Shown: positions 44,044 to 52,267 of the stretch, one piece after another | Numbering within the stretch: position 1 is the stretch's first letter | Layout: every line of letters starts with the position of its first letter | From: SAR202 cluster bacterium Io17-Chloro-G6 | Lineage (GTDB): Bacteria; Chloroflexota; Dehalococcoidia; UBA3495 | Direction: 5' to 3' | Assembly (NCBI GenBank): GCA_002816585.1 | Contig: MUCT01000033.1 | Span: 66,564 to 130,563 of the forward strand | Length of the DNA stretch: 64,000 nt | Translations under genes and position numbers: made by a program | The notes under the pieces: model-generated | Told to the model about the DNA's origin: nothing | What the model saw: the letters and a program-made list of their open reading frames with translations, nothing else | Database searches by the model: none

Positions 44044-44161
44044 ACAACTCCACCCTCACCCAATTATCGACCCATATTGTAACATCGTCATAACAAACCC
44101 TAGGCTTCCAGTGGCCTGATTGGCGTGGTAGACTATTAGTGCAGAATAAAGCAAACTACGC

Positions 44162-44173
44162 TATTATATAATA
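44162..44173. promoter_or_regulatory. AT-rich palindrome overlapping a -10 box, candidate operator
   Basis: TATTATATAATA is a perfect 12-base palindrome, and TATAAT (44167-44172) within it can act as the -10 box of the antitoxin-toxin genes. Autoregulation by the upstream HTH protein would act here; this is inference. No good -35 is visible. Confidence 0.45.
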
Positions 44174-44195
44174 TATTCGCAGAAGAAGGCAAAAC

Positions 44196-44684
44196 ATGAC
44201 ACGTAATGACGGTCAACAATTTTCTAGCTCCATCGGCAATCGGCAACGCCTGCTTGAGTTCATTCCCATCGACCCTCCGATCGGTTATCTAGAGTTGCGG
44301 CGCAACTCTAGATTGTCAGGGGCCGATCTCGACGGTGCGTTAGCGGAGTTAGAAGACCTGGGTGTAATCGATTCCAAACACACCACAAACCAAGTTTTCT
44401 ACTGTAGGGTAGGAGCAGGACCGGGCAAAGAATGGTACTCGGTGGTTGAAGCCGCACAGTATCTTTCGGTCTCAAAACGCACCGTCCAGCAATTAATCCG
44501 GGACGGACAGATGGTGGCTTACCGCGTTGGCCGTGGCGGCCACCACAGGATACGAAGAGCGGACCTCGATTCACCCATGCACCGAGACAACCCATCAGGT
44601 TTGACGGAATTAAATGGAGCGGAAGACCCGGTCTTGTCAGAATTATGGGACAACGAAAAAGATGCAGAGTACGACCGCTTATAG
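44196..44684 (+). CDS. Probable antitoxin: winged-helix plus excisionase-type HTH with toxin-binding tail
   Basis: 162 residues. Residues about 14-68 look like a winged-helix domain (LLEFIPIDPPIGYLELRRNS, LSGADLDGALAELEDLGVI). Residues 79-125 are an excisionase/MerR-type helix-turn-helix (EWYSVVEAAQYLSVSKRTVQQL, then YRVGRGGHHRIRRADL). The end, SELWDNEKDAEYDRL, resembles the WDN..DA.YD.L tail that neutralises PemK/MazF toxins in many antitoxins. The next gene, encoding a PemK/MazF toxin, overlaps it by 23 bases. I read the protein as an antitoxin and autorepressor. A wHTH plus excisionase HTH antitoxin is not one of the standard MazE types. A perfect hairpin lies inside the gene at 44287-44313. 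Confidence 0.68.
   Translation: MTRNDGQQFSSSIGNRQRLLEFIPIDPPIGYLELRRNSRLSGADLDGALAELEDLGVIDSKHTTNQVFYCRVGAGPGKEWYSVVEAAQYLSVSKRTVQQLIRDGQMVAYRVGRGGHHRIRRADLDSPMHRDNPSGLTELNGAEDPVLSELWDNEKDAEYDRL
44287..44313. repeat. Perfect inverted repeat inside the antitoxin gene
   Basis: ATCTAGAGTTGC, a three-base loop GGC, then GCAACTCTAGAT. The 12-base arms are exact. They fall in coding codons for LELRRNSRLSG. Confidence 0.85.
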
Positions 44685-45015
44685 CCGGGGCGACGTGGTC
44701 CTAATCAATTTTGTTTTCGCGGAGGAGACCGGGAGTAAGCGCCGGCCAGTGTTGCTGCTCAGTTCGAACCAATACGTGCATGGCCGGCAAGAAGTAGTTG
44801 TGTCGGCCATTACTAGCAATACCCGGCGAATCCTGGTTGGTGATTGCCGGATGGCAGACTGGGAAGAAGCGGGGCTGATATATCCGTCGGTGGCAACCGG
44901 CATCCTACGGACCATTAAACAAAGCATGATTGACCGAAAGATGGGCGCCGTTTCGCAGAGGGATCTTACCGAAATTGAATCGAACCTCAAGCTAATTTTG
45001 GAGTTGAACAGTTGA
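44662..45015 (+). CDS. PemK/MazF family endoribonuclease toxin
   Basis: 117 residues from ATG 44662, which lies inside the antitoxin gene; an ATG at 44614 would give an unlikely longer N-terminus. The sequence SRGDVVLINFVFAEETGSKRRPVLLLSS is the core of PemK/MazF, with AITSN as the active-site Thr segment and LRTIKQSMIDRKMGAVSQRD as the C-terminal catalytic block. Such toxins cut mRNA at short motifs when freed from antitoxin. The 23-base overlap indicates translational coupling, antitoxin first. It is followed by the BtpA gene after three bases, which could also be co-transcribed. Confidence 0.87.
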   Translation: MQSTTAYSRGDVVLINFVFAEETGSKRRPVLLLSSNQYVHGRQEVVVSAITSNTRRILVGDCRMADWEEAGLIYPSVATGILRTIKQSMIDRKMGAVSQRDLTEIESNLKLILELNS

Positions 45016-45018
45016 ACC

Positions 45019-45816
45019 ATGAGCCGTGACCTATTTGGACCTTCCAAGGCGTTCATCGGCGTTGTCCATCTCCTGCCTCTGCCCGGTTCGCCCCGGTGGG
45101 GCGGCGACATGAAAAGGGTGATAGACCGCGCTGAGGAGGAAGCGGGGATACTGGAGCAGGGTGGCGTCAACGGAATCATCGTGGAGAATTTTGGCGATGT
45201 TCCCTTCCGAACTGGGCGCTTGGATCCCGAAACCATTGCCGGCATGACCGTGGCCGTGGAACGGGTGCAAGAGGTGGTCAAAGTCCCAGTGGGGCTCAAC
45301 ATGCTGAGAAACGATGCCCTGGCGGCCCTGGGCATCGCGGCAGTCACAGGGGCCAAGTTCATCCGGGTGAATGTCCATTACGGGGTGATGGCGGCCGAAG
45401 AGGGCCTGATCGAGGGCGAAGCTTTCCAGACCATGCGCCACCGCCGGGCCCTGGGCTCGGACGTGAAAGTATTAGCCGACGTTCTGGTGAAGCACGCCGT
45501 GCCGCTAGGCTCAGTCGACCTTGCCTTGATGGCCAGGGAGACCGCCCAACGCGGACTGGCCGATGGCTTGATCGTCTCGGGGGCAGCGACGGGTGAGGAA
45601 ACGGCCAGTTTCGATGTTTCCGTGGTGCGCCGGGCCATGCCCGACGGTTTGGTCTTGGTGGGCAGCGGGGTGACCGAGCACAACATCTGGCGGGTGATCG
45701 AGCATTCCGACGGCGCAATCATCGGCACCAGCCTGAAAGAGGGCGGTATAGTCACCAACCGGGTGGACCCGGAGCGGGTGCGGCGAATGACTGAGATATT
45801 CCAGAGCTTGCCCTAG
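45019..45816 (+). CDS. BtpA/SgcQ family TIM-barrel protein
   Basis: 265 residues. The BtpA signature IGVVHLLPLPGSPRWGG near residue 12, AGILEQGGVNGIIVENFGD, VGLNMLRNDALAALGIA and ADGLIVSGAATG are all present. BtpA was first linked to photosystem I assembly in cyanobacteria, but non-photosynthetic members such as SgcQ are more likely sugar- or nucleoside-related TIM-barrel enzymes. Its reaction here is unknown. It begins three bases after the toxin stop. No other pathway gene is adjacent. Confidence 0.9.
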   Translation: MSRDLFGPSKAFIGVVHLLPLPGSPRWGGDMKRVIDRAEEEAGILEQGGVNGIIVENFGDVPFRTGRLDPETIAGMTVAVERVQEVVKVPVGLNMLRNDALAALGIAAVTGAKFIRVNVHYGVMAAEEGLIEGEAFQTMRHRRALGSDVKVLADVLVKHAVPLGSVDLALMARETAQRGLADGLIVSGAATGEETASFDVSVVRRAMPDGLVLVGSGVTEHNIWRVIEHSDGAIIGTSLKEGGIVTNRVDPERVRRMTEIFQSLP

Positions 45817-45866
45817 AGGGCTGGTCTTCAGAGCTTGGTCTGCTCCAACAAACGCCCGCGTCCTAG

Positions 45867-45890
45867 CGTTCCCCCTTGCGAGGGGGAACG
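45867..45890. repeat. Palindromic hairpin CGTTCCCCC-type element
   Basis: CGTTCCCCCT-TGCG-AGGGGGAACG is a perfect 10-base stem with a four-base loop. It lies between the convergent BtpA and class III aminotransferase genes and may stop transcription, although no strong T-run follows. The wording is that of a dispersed C5/G5 palindrome (see 51390 and 53743). Confidence 0.65.
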
Positions 45891-45907
45891 GATATTTGTC
45901 TATTTTT

Positions 45908-47284
45908 CTAGACCCCCAGGTCTTTGGAGACTTGGTCGAAGACTTTGTCCATTGTGGAGACCATTTCATCGACCTCGCTGGACGTAATGCAGAGGGGCGG
46001 GGCAACGTTCATGCGCTCTCCGCCACGGAGTAGCAGACCGTTGTCGGCAAAGCCCTGGGTGAGGCGGTTGGCCAGGTCGGCCTCCGCTGGGAAATACTCT
46101 TTGGTATCGCGGTCGGCGACAATCTCCACGCCGCAGAACAGCCCCAGACCTCGAACATCGCCGATCATCCGGTACTTCTCTTTCATCTCCTTCAGACCGC
46201 CCAGCAGGTAGCTGCCCATCTTGGCCGAATTTTCGACCATTCCTTCGTTCTCCATGATCTCAATGTTTTTCATGGCGGCCGCGGCGGCCACGGGATGGCC
46301 GCCAAAGGTGATGACATGCTTGAAGGCGGCGCGCCGGCTGCCGATGAAGGCGTCGGATATGGCGCCGCGGGTGATGGCCCCGCCCATGGGGATGTAGCCG
46401 CTGGTGAGCCCTTTTGCCACGGTCATGATGTCCGGCACCACGCCCCAGTGCTCGGTGGCGAACATCTTGCCGGTGCGGCCGAAGCCGGTGATCACCTCGT
46501 CAGCGATGAGCAGACAGCCGTACTTGTCGCAGATCTCTCGAAGCCGGGGCCAGTAGTTGTCGCCGGGGACCACGCAACCCAGGGGGCTTGAGATGGGCTC
46601 CGCCACCACCCCGGCAACGGTGTCGGGGTCCTGGAACTTAATCATCTCTTCAATTGCGTTGACGCAGAGTTCAGCGCACTCCTCGGGGGTCTGTCCGCCG
46701 TACTCGCAGCGGTAGGGCAGCGGCTGCGGAACGTGGAAAACGCCGGGCATCAGCGGCTCGTAATCAATCTTGGGGTAGAGGTGGGAGCCGCCGAGCGCCA
46801 TGGCGCCCATGGTCGCGCCGTGGTAGGAGCCCTTGCGGCTAATGAACTTGGTCCGGTTGGGCTCGCCGACCCGCTTGAAGTAGGCGCGGGTCAATTTGAG
46901 GGCCGTCTCAACGGCTTCTGACCCGCCGCTGGTGAAGAATGACCGGGTCATGTCGCCGGGCGCGATCTGGGAGATCTTCTCGGCCAGGCGGATGGTCGGC
47001 TCGGTCGTAGTGCCAAGGGGCATATAGGTCAGCTTCAGCATCTGCTCGTAAGCAGCGTCGGCAATCTCCTTGCGCCCGTAGCCCACGTTCTTCAACCATA
47101 GCCCCGACATTCCGTCGATGGACGTGTTGCCCAAGGCGTCGGTCACATGAACACCCTCGCCGCTGACGAAGATCGTTGGGTCTCCCTTCTCCGCCATGTC
47201 GGACGGTTCCCGCAGGTAGACCCAAAGGTGTTCCAGGGCGGACTCTTGCAGCCTCTTTACTTCTGAGGATAGATCGGTGGTCAT
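45908..47284 (-). CDS. Class III PLP-dependent aminotransferase
   Basis: 458 residues, standard fold. [21 protein letters not shown] near 121, the cofactor Asp in [14 protein letters not shown] near 261 and the PLP Lys in [16 protein letters not shown] near 292 are all present. Omega-amino acid:pyruvate, beta-alanine and diamine transaminases belong here. Substrate is not predicted. An AGGAG lies five bases before the ATG at 47284. The flavin monooxygenase gene, 34 bases upstream, may be co-transcribed. Catalytic residues are intact. Confidence 0.95.
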   Translation of the reverse strand: MTTDLSSEVKRLQESALEHLWVYLREPSDMAEKGDPTIFVSGEGVHVTDALGNTSIDGMSGLWLKNVGYGRKEIADAAYEQMLKLTYMPLGTTTEPTIRLAEKISQIAPGDMTRSFFTSGGSEAVETALKLTRAYFKRVGEPNRTKFISRKGSYHGATMGAMALGGSHLYPKIDYEPLMPGVFHVPQPLPYRCEYGGQTPEECAELCVNAIEEMIKFQDPDTVAGVVAEPISSPLGCVVPGDNYWPRLREICDKYGCLLIADEVITGFGRTGKMFATEHWGVVPDIMTVAKGLTSGYIPMGGAITRGAISDAFIGSRRAAFKHVITFGGHPVAAAAAMKNIEIMENEGMVENSAKMGSYLLGGLKEMKEKYRMIGDVRGLGLFCGVEIVADRDTKEYFPAEADLANRLTQGFADNGLLLRGGERMNVAPPLCITSSEVDEMVSTMDKVFDQVSKDLGV

Positions 47285-47318
47285 CTGGTCTCCTTATGAA
47301 GCTATCAGATTTCACGGG

Positions 47319-48203
47319 TTAGGATTGGACTGCGGGGATCAGGACCTCCGCCAGCATCTCCATTATGGGACGAAGCTGGCTTTGGTCGCGGGTGTTGGGC
47401 GACACTAGCAGGCGTTGAACGCCCATCTCTTGGTATTTCTGAGCCCTTTCCAGTATCTCTTCCGGGTCTTCACCCAGGGAGTAACGTTCATGATTGTGAG
47501 TATCGCCGATGGCGGCGCTGACTGAGACAGCGATCTCGGAGGGATCTCGCCCGGCGGCCACGGCCTGTTCCTTCAGGTAGTCCATGCCCTGGGCCAAAAC
47601 CTCGGGCGACAGGGCGGTTGGGTGCCAGGCCGTGCCCGAGCGGGCGGCCCGGCGGATAGCAGCCCGGCTGGTGCCGCCAATGATTATCGGGATATGGGGT
47701 TTCTGTACTGGTTTGGGCGTGAATTTCATGTCCGAGAAACTATGGTACTTCCCCTGGAAGCTGGGATCTTCATTGGTCCACAACTCCTTCATGATGGCAA
47801 TGGTCTCATCAGTGATCGGGCCCCGCTCGGCATAGGGGCTGCCCATGGCTTCCAGCTCTTGTTCGATCACGCCTACGCCCACGCCCAGCATCAACCGGCC
47901 GCCGGACAGGACATCCAGGGTGGCGGCCACTTTGGCCAGGCGGATGGGGTTGTGGTAGGGGAGGACCAGCACGCTGGTGCCTAGGCCAATGGTATTGGTC
48001 CTAGCCGCCACGTAGGCTAGGACCGTCAGGGGCTCATAGTAGGGCTTGTCGCCGATTCTGTCGTAGACGTAGCTGACGTTGAAAACGTGCTCGCTGGCCC
48101 AGACTGAGTCGAAACCCAGTTCTTCGGCACGCACGGCCAGATCTATCACCCCTTGGACATCTTCCATGCCTTGGTTGTTGGAAAGCGAGTAGGCGATTTT
48201 CAT
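47319..48203 (-). CDS. LLM class flavin-dependent oxidoreductase (second copy)
   Basis: 294 residues. KIAYSLSNNQGMEDVQGVIDLA at the start, GFDSVWASEHVFNV near 30, GGRLMLGVGVGVIEQELEAMG near 103 and IIIGGTSRAAIRRAARSGTAWHP near 177 identify a luciferase-like monooxygenase of the F420/FMN type. Expected role is oxidation of an organic compound using reduced flavin and oxygen. It is only distantly similar to the protein at 36929-37939. It lies between a class III aminotransferase and the VOC gene on the same strand. GGGAG precedes the ATG. Confidence 0.92.
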   Translation of the reverse strand: MKIAYSLSNNQGMEDVQGVIDLAVRAEELGFDSVWASEHVFNVSYVYDRIGDKPYYEPLTVLAYVAARTNTIGLGTSVLVLPYHNPIRLAKVAATLDVLSGGRLMLGVGVGVIEQELEAMGSPYAERGPITDETIAIMKELWTNEDPSFQGKYHSFSDMKFTPKPVQKPHIPIIIGGTSRAAIRRAARSGTAWHPTALSPEVLAQGMDYLKEQAVAAGRDPSEIAVSVSAAIGDTHNHERYSLGEDPEEILERAQKYQEMGVQRLLVSPNTRDQSQLRPIMEMLAEVLIPAVQS

Positions 48204-48242
48204 ATGGTGCTCCCAATCCCAAATGTTATAGTCTGAATCATC

Positions 48243-48362
48243 CTATCTGGCTGGCTGGAACACGCTGAACATCGCGCCCTGAGGGTCTTGGAGGCCGGCG
48301 AACCGGCCAATATTCGGTATGTCCATAGGTGATATCGTAGTTGAACCGCCCAGAGACTCGGC
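48243..48362 (-). pseudogene. C-terminal remnant of the VOC gene, beyond an in-frame amber codon
   Basis: Directly after the TAG at 48363-48365 the same frame continues for 39 codons (AESLGGSTTISPMDIPNIG, then GRFAGLQDPQGAMFSVFQPAR) to a TAG at 48243-48245. These residues are exactly the last half of the second VOC domain, in frame. Nothing suggests a second start. Either the gene is recently broken, or some readthrough occurs. Confidence 0.8.
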
Positions 48363-49025
48363 CTATTTAACTGCCTCGTCCACATTGTCGACGCCGAAAT
48401 AAATCATCCAATGTGGCGGGACCGGACCCATGTCATCGCTGATTGCCATCATGCCTGCTACGTCGGTCCCCCCTGCATTGAGCAGGGTGTATTCCATCGG
48501 GGCGTCCTGCATCTTGGAAGAGCCCATCCCCAGAAGTCCGGAATAAAACTGGGTGGCGTTATTGGTATCGGTGGTCATGAGCTCGTGCCAAATGAGAGCC
48601 CCCGTTTCGTTCTTGATCCGGGAACCGATGTGCTCCTTGGGTTGCCACACGGCGAACACGGCTCCCTGCGGGTCTTGGATCATCGCCATGCGGCCGGCAT
48701 CGAAAACATCCATGGGACCGAAGAGCACGGTAGCTCCAGACATGGGGGCGTTGGCCACGGTCTGGTCGACGTCGTCAACGGTGAAATAGGTGTTCCAATG
48801 GGGTGGCACGCCCTGCCCCTGTTCTTCCTCTCCCTGCTTGTAGATCGCAACGGCTTCCAGACCATTTAACTTCTGCATGTGGTAGTACATATCGGGGCCC
48901 ATCTCTTGAGGGTCATCGACCCAACCGAACAGCGCGCTGTAGAACTCCAATGCGCCCTTCTCGTCGGTGGTTGAAAGGTCGGCCCATGATGGAGTTCCTT
49001 GAGGGTGGCTGGTAAATTCAGGCAT
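48363..49025 (-). CDS. VOC (glyoxalase/bleomycin resistance) family protein, interrupted by amber
   Basis: 220 residues up to the in-frame TAG; the intact gene would make about 260. Two VOC domains are recognisable. The first (residues about 12-128) has GTPSWADLSTTDEKGALEFY, WNTYFTVDDVDQTV and MIQDPQGAVFAVWQP. The second (about 138-220) has GALIWHELMTTDTNNATQFY and HWMIYFGVDNVDEAV, then the stop. VOC proteins bind metal and act on small substrates. The cut removes the last 40 residues, which include the final strands, so the shortened protein is likely unstable. The ribosome binding site before 49025 is weak. Confidence 0.8.
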   Translation of the reverse strand: MPEFTSHPQGTPSWADLSTTDEKGALEFYSALFGWVDDPQEMGPDMYYHMQKLNGLEAVAIYKQGEEEQGQGVPPHWNTYFTVDDVDQTVANAPMSGATVLFGPMDVFDAGRMAMIQDPQGAVFAVWQPKEHIGSRIKNETGALIWHELMTTDTNNATQFYSGLLGMGSSKMQDAPMEYTLLNAGGTDVAGMMAISDDMGPVPPHWMIYFGVDNVDEAVK

Positions 49026-49169
49026 GATTCTTACTTATAACCTCTACGCCGTAAGGCGGTTAAAAATTAGCTTGCCGTACCGGGTACGAGATTAAGTTTA
49101 CATCCAGCGCCATCTGTCCACAATTCCTGAGCCGTCACCCTGCCTTGATGCAGAATCGCGATTCCGATA

Positions 49170-49198
49170 AGCTGAGCGCTGATAGCCGGTAGCTGATT
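49170..49198. repeat. Degenerate AGCTGA-type repeat
   Basis: AGCTGAGCGCTGATAGCCGG and AGCTGATT contain three near-copies of AGCTGA/GCTGAT. The wording is like the hairpins at 3670 and 36817. Low information. Confidence 0.3.
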
Positions 49199-49214
49199 GC
49201 AACGGAGTTGACAC

Positions 49215-52154
49215 ATGGCCATCACGGCGGCGACAAGGGTACACGCATCGGAAAGGGCAGACCTGGAGAACGCGCTGAGACGCCGGGTCTCGGGCGAGGT
49301 AAAGTTCGACCCCTTTACCCGGGTGCTCTACAGCACCGACGCCAGCATCTACCAGATGGAGCCGGTGGGCGTGGTCGTTCCCCGCAACGTGGAAGACGTT
49401 CTGGCCGTGATGGAAGTTGCCAAGGACAACCGGGTGCCTGTGCTGCCCAGGGCCGGGGGCACCAGCCTGGCGGGCCAAACGGTCAACCACGCCATAGTCA
49501 CCGACTTCTCCAAGTACCTGAACCAACTGATAGAGGTCAATAAAGAGGAGCAATGGGCCAGGGTCCAGCCGGGCATCGTGCTGGACGACCTGAACCGGCA
49601 GCTGCTGCCCTATGATCTGATGTATGCCCCGGACCCCACCACATCCAACCGGGCCTGCGTGGGCGGCGGCGTGGGCAACAACTCCTGCGGGGCCCATTCG
49701 GTGATCTACGGCAAGACCCTGGACCACATTAAAGAGGTTTCCGTGGTGCTATCCGACGGATCCCAAACCCACTTCCAGCCGCTGGATGCCCGCGGGCTGG
49801 AGGCCAAGCTCAGCGGAGTTGGCTTGGAGTCGGACATCTACCGGGGAGTGCGGCGGCTGGCCCAGGAGAACGCGGCCGAGATCGAAGCCCGCTACCCCAA
49901 CATCATGCGCCGGGTCAGCGGCTACAACCTGGACGAGTTTCTGACCGACTCGCCATTTAATATGACGAAGATGGTTGTGGGCTCGGAAGGGACCCTGTGC
50001 GTGATAACCGAGGTCAAGATCAATCTGGTTCCCAGGCCAATCATGACCGCCTTGGGCGTCGTCCACTTCGAAGACATATTTGGGGCGAGCGAGGCCGTAC
50101 AGTACATCCTGGAGCACGACCCGTCGTCCATCGAAATCATGGACCGCAATGTGCTGGAGCGTTCAAGGCAGTCGGCTGGTCTCGGGTCCAACATGGCCTT
50201 TATTGAAGGAGATCCGGGAGCGATCTTGGTCGTAGAGTTCTACGGAGAGTCGGAAGCGGAACTCGCCGACAAGACGGGTAAGCTGAAGGAGGATATGGCC
50301 CGGCGCGGCCACGGGTACGCCTGCGTCAACCTGCTGGACCGGGCAGCCCAGGCCAGCGTTTGGGCGGTGCGGAAGAACGGCCTGGGACTCCTGATGAGCA
50401 TGCACGGCGACGCCAAGCCCCTGCCTTTCGTGGAAGACACGGCAGTGGACCCGGAGAAGATGGGGGAGTTCGTACGCCGGTTCGATGAGGTGGTGAGAAA
50501 CCACGACACCGAGGCCGCTTACTACGGGCATGCCAGCGTAGGCTGTTTGCACATCCGCCCGGTGGTCAGTCTCAAAAGCCAAGACGGCGTGAATAAGATG
50601 CTGTCCATCGCCGACGAGATCAGCGACCTGGTCAAGGAGTTCGGCGGGTCCCTCAGCGGCGAGCACGGCGACGGCATCGTCCGGGGAGTTTGGAACGAGA
50701 AGATGTTCGGCCCGGAGATCTACAAGCTATTCCAAGAACTGAAAGGCACCTTCGACCCTGACGGCATCATGAACCCCGGCAAGATCATCGACTGCCCGCC
50801 CATGGACCAGAACCTGCGCTACGGCGCGGACTACCGGGCGCCATCCCTGCCCACCAAGCTGGATTTCTCCATAGACACCGATTTCGCCGGGGCCGTGGAA
50901 ATGTGCAACGGCATGGGGGCCTGCCGCAAGTTGGACGGTTCCATGTGCCCGTCGTATATTGCCACCAGGGATGAGGAACACTCCACCAGAGGCAGAGCCA
51001 ATCTGCTTAGGGCAGCGATGTCAGGCAAACTGCCGGAAGGGACCATGACCAGCCGCAGGCTCTACGAAGCCATGGACCTGTGCATCGAGTGCAAAGGCTG
51101 CAAGGCGGAATGCGAGTCGGGCGTGGACATGGCCAAGCTCAAGTACGAGTTCTTGGACCAGTACCACCGGGCCAATGGGACGCCGCTGCGGAACAAAGTG
51201 TTCGGCCACATCAACCGGCTAAGCGCGTGGGGCAGCCGGACCGCGCCCTTTTCCAACCTGATGGCCAACAACCCGTTGGGGAAGATTGTGACGCAGATGG
51301 TCTTGGGCGTGCACCCCAAACGCAAGACACCCAAGTTCGTGCGCCAGACCTTTGCCAAGTGGTTCAAAGGGCGCGGAAATCCCCCTCAGTCCCCCTTTAC
51401 GAAAGGGGGAAGTGCTTCGGCGAGCGTTGTGGGGCGGCACACCGTGGTGCTGTTGAACGACACGTACATGAACTACAACTATCCCGAGATTGGCAAGGCT
51501 GCAGTGGCGTTGTTGGAGGCTGCGGGGTTCCATGTTGAGCTGACGGACACCAAATGCTGTGGGCGTCCCATGATCTCCAAGGGGTTGTTGGACGACGCCA
51601 CTGCCAATGCGGCATCCAATATTGACCAGCTATTCGTCTACGCCGAGCAGGGCATTCCAGTCATCGGCTGCGAGCCTAGTTGTTTGCTGACCTTCCGGGA
51701 CGAGTACCCCGAACTGGTACGGAACGAAAAAGCTAGAAAGGTGGCCGCAAACTCGTACATGATTGACGAGTTCTTGATGAAACTCCAGGCGGACGGCGGG
51801 TTGGAGTTGGACCTGGGCAAGCTGGAAAAGAAGGTGCTGTTCCAGGCCCATTGTCATCAAAAGGCGGACCTGGGTACGGCCACGTCCATGGCAGCCCTGC
51901 GGTTGGCGCCGGGCTACCAGGTAGAGTTGATCAACTCAGGGTGCTGCGGCATGGCCGGGTCCTTCGGCTACGAGAAAGAGCATTACGACCTGTCGATGAA
52001 GATCGGCGAAGAGGCCCTATTCCCGGCCATCCGAGCCAAGGACGAGGACTGGGAGGTGGCCGTTATGGGGGTCTCCTGCCGCCAACAGGTTGAGCATGGC
52101 ACCGGACGACAGGCGCGGCATCTGGTAGAGGTGCTGGCCGACGCGTTAGGGTGA
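49215..52154 (+). CDS. Fused FAD-dependent oxidase and Fe-S protein (GlcD-GlcF/YdiJ-like)
   Basis: 979 residues. The N-terminal half is a GlcD-type FAD-binding domain: LPRAGGTSLAGQTV near 77, the VGGGVGNNSCGAH block near 153 and a C-terminal FAD oxidase region to about 540. From about 555 a 4Fe-4S pair of clusters follows (CNGMGACRKLDGSMCP and CIECKGCKAECESG). The last 250 residues have CCG motifs CCGRPMISKG and CCGMAGSFG. This is the YdiJ/D-lactate or D-2-hydroxyacid dehydrogenase type. At about residue 721 a 12-15 residue stretch NPPQSPFTKGGSA is encoded by a palindromic element, and interrupts otherwise typical sequence. It is a single gene with a weak terminator. Confidence 0.92.
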   Translation: MAITAATRVHASERADLENALRRRVSGEVKFDPFTRVLYSTDASIYQMEPVGVVVPRNVEDVLAVMEVAKDNRVPVLPRAGGTSLAGQTVNHAIVTDFSKYLNQLIEVNKEEQWARVQPGIVLDDLNRQLLPYDLMYAPDPTTSNRACVGGGVGNNSCGAHSVIYGKTLDHIKEVSVVLSDGSQTHFQPLDARGLEAKLSGVGLESDIYRGVRRLAQENAAEIEARYPNIMRRVSGYNLDEFLTDSPFNMTKMVVGSEGTLCVITEVKINLVPRPIMTALGVVHFEDIFGASEAVQYILEHDPSSIEIMDRNVLERSRQSAGLGSNMAFIEGDPGAILVVEFYGESEAELADKTGKLKEDMARRGHGYACVNLLDRAAQASVWAVRKNGLGLLMSMHGDAKPLPFVEDTAVDPEKMGEFVRRFDEVVRNHDTEAAYYGHASVGCLHIRPVVSLKSQDGVNKMLSIADEISDLVKEFGGSLSGEHGDGIVRGVWNEKMFGPEIYKLFQELKGTFDPDGIMNPGKIIDCPPMDQNLRYGADYRAPSLPTKLDFSIDTDFAGAVEMCNGMGACRKLDGSMCPSYIATRDEEHSTRGRANLLRAAMSGKLPEGTMTSRRLYEAMDLCIECKGCKAECESGVDMAKLKYEFLDQYHRANGTPLRNKVFGHINRLSAWGSRTAPFSNLMANNPLGKIVTQMVLGVHPKRKTPKFVRQTFAKWFKGRGNPPQSPFTKGGSASASVVGRHTVVLLNDTYMNYNYPEIGKAAVALLEAAGFHVELTDTKCCGRPMISKGLLDDATANAASNIDQLFVYAEQGIPVIGCEPSCLLTFRDEYPELVRNEKARKVAANSYMIDEFLMKLQADGGLELDLGKLEKKVLFQAHCHQKADLGTATSMAALRLAPGYQVELINSGCCGMAGSFGYEKEHYDLSMKIGEEALFPAIRAKDEDWEVAVMGVSCRQQVEHGTGRQARHLVEVLADALG
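51378..51412. mobile_element. In-frame palindromic element inside the FAD/Fe-S gene
   Basis: AATCCCCCTCAGTCCCCCTT begins a C-rich unit whose inner TCCCCCTTTACGAAAGGGGGA (51390-51410) is a 9-base perfect stem. The same wording is a common intergenic repeat; here it sits inside a gene and keeps the frame, adding a dozen Pro- and Gly-rich residues. Confidence 0.6.
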
Positions 52155-52227
52155 TTTCAGGCGCCAAGGGTCAATGGTAGCTGCCAGAATTCCTTAAGCC
52201 CCCACCAAAGACCATTCCCATCGGATT

Positions 52228-52264
52228 GCCCGTCTGCGCCACTAGGCATATCGGGCTGCTTTTT
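52228..52264 (+). terminator. Weak terminator after the FAD/Fe-S gene
   Basis: GCCCG (52228-52232) pairs with CGGGC (52252-52256) around a 19-base loop, followed by TGCTTTTT. The stem is short, so termination may be incomplete before the convergent membrane gene at 52268. Confidence 0.45.
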
Positions 52265-52267
52265 AGG

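Noticed and set aside
44044..44160. LexA/SOS box before uvrA
   Set aside because: No GAAC-N4-GTTC or similar palindrome was visible, so SOS control is not claimed.
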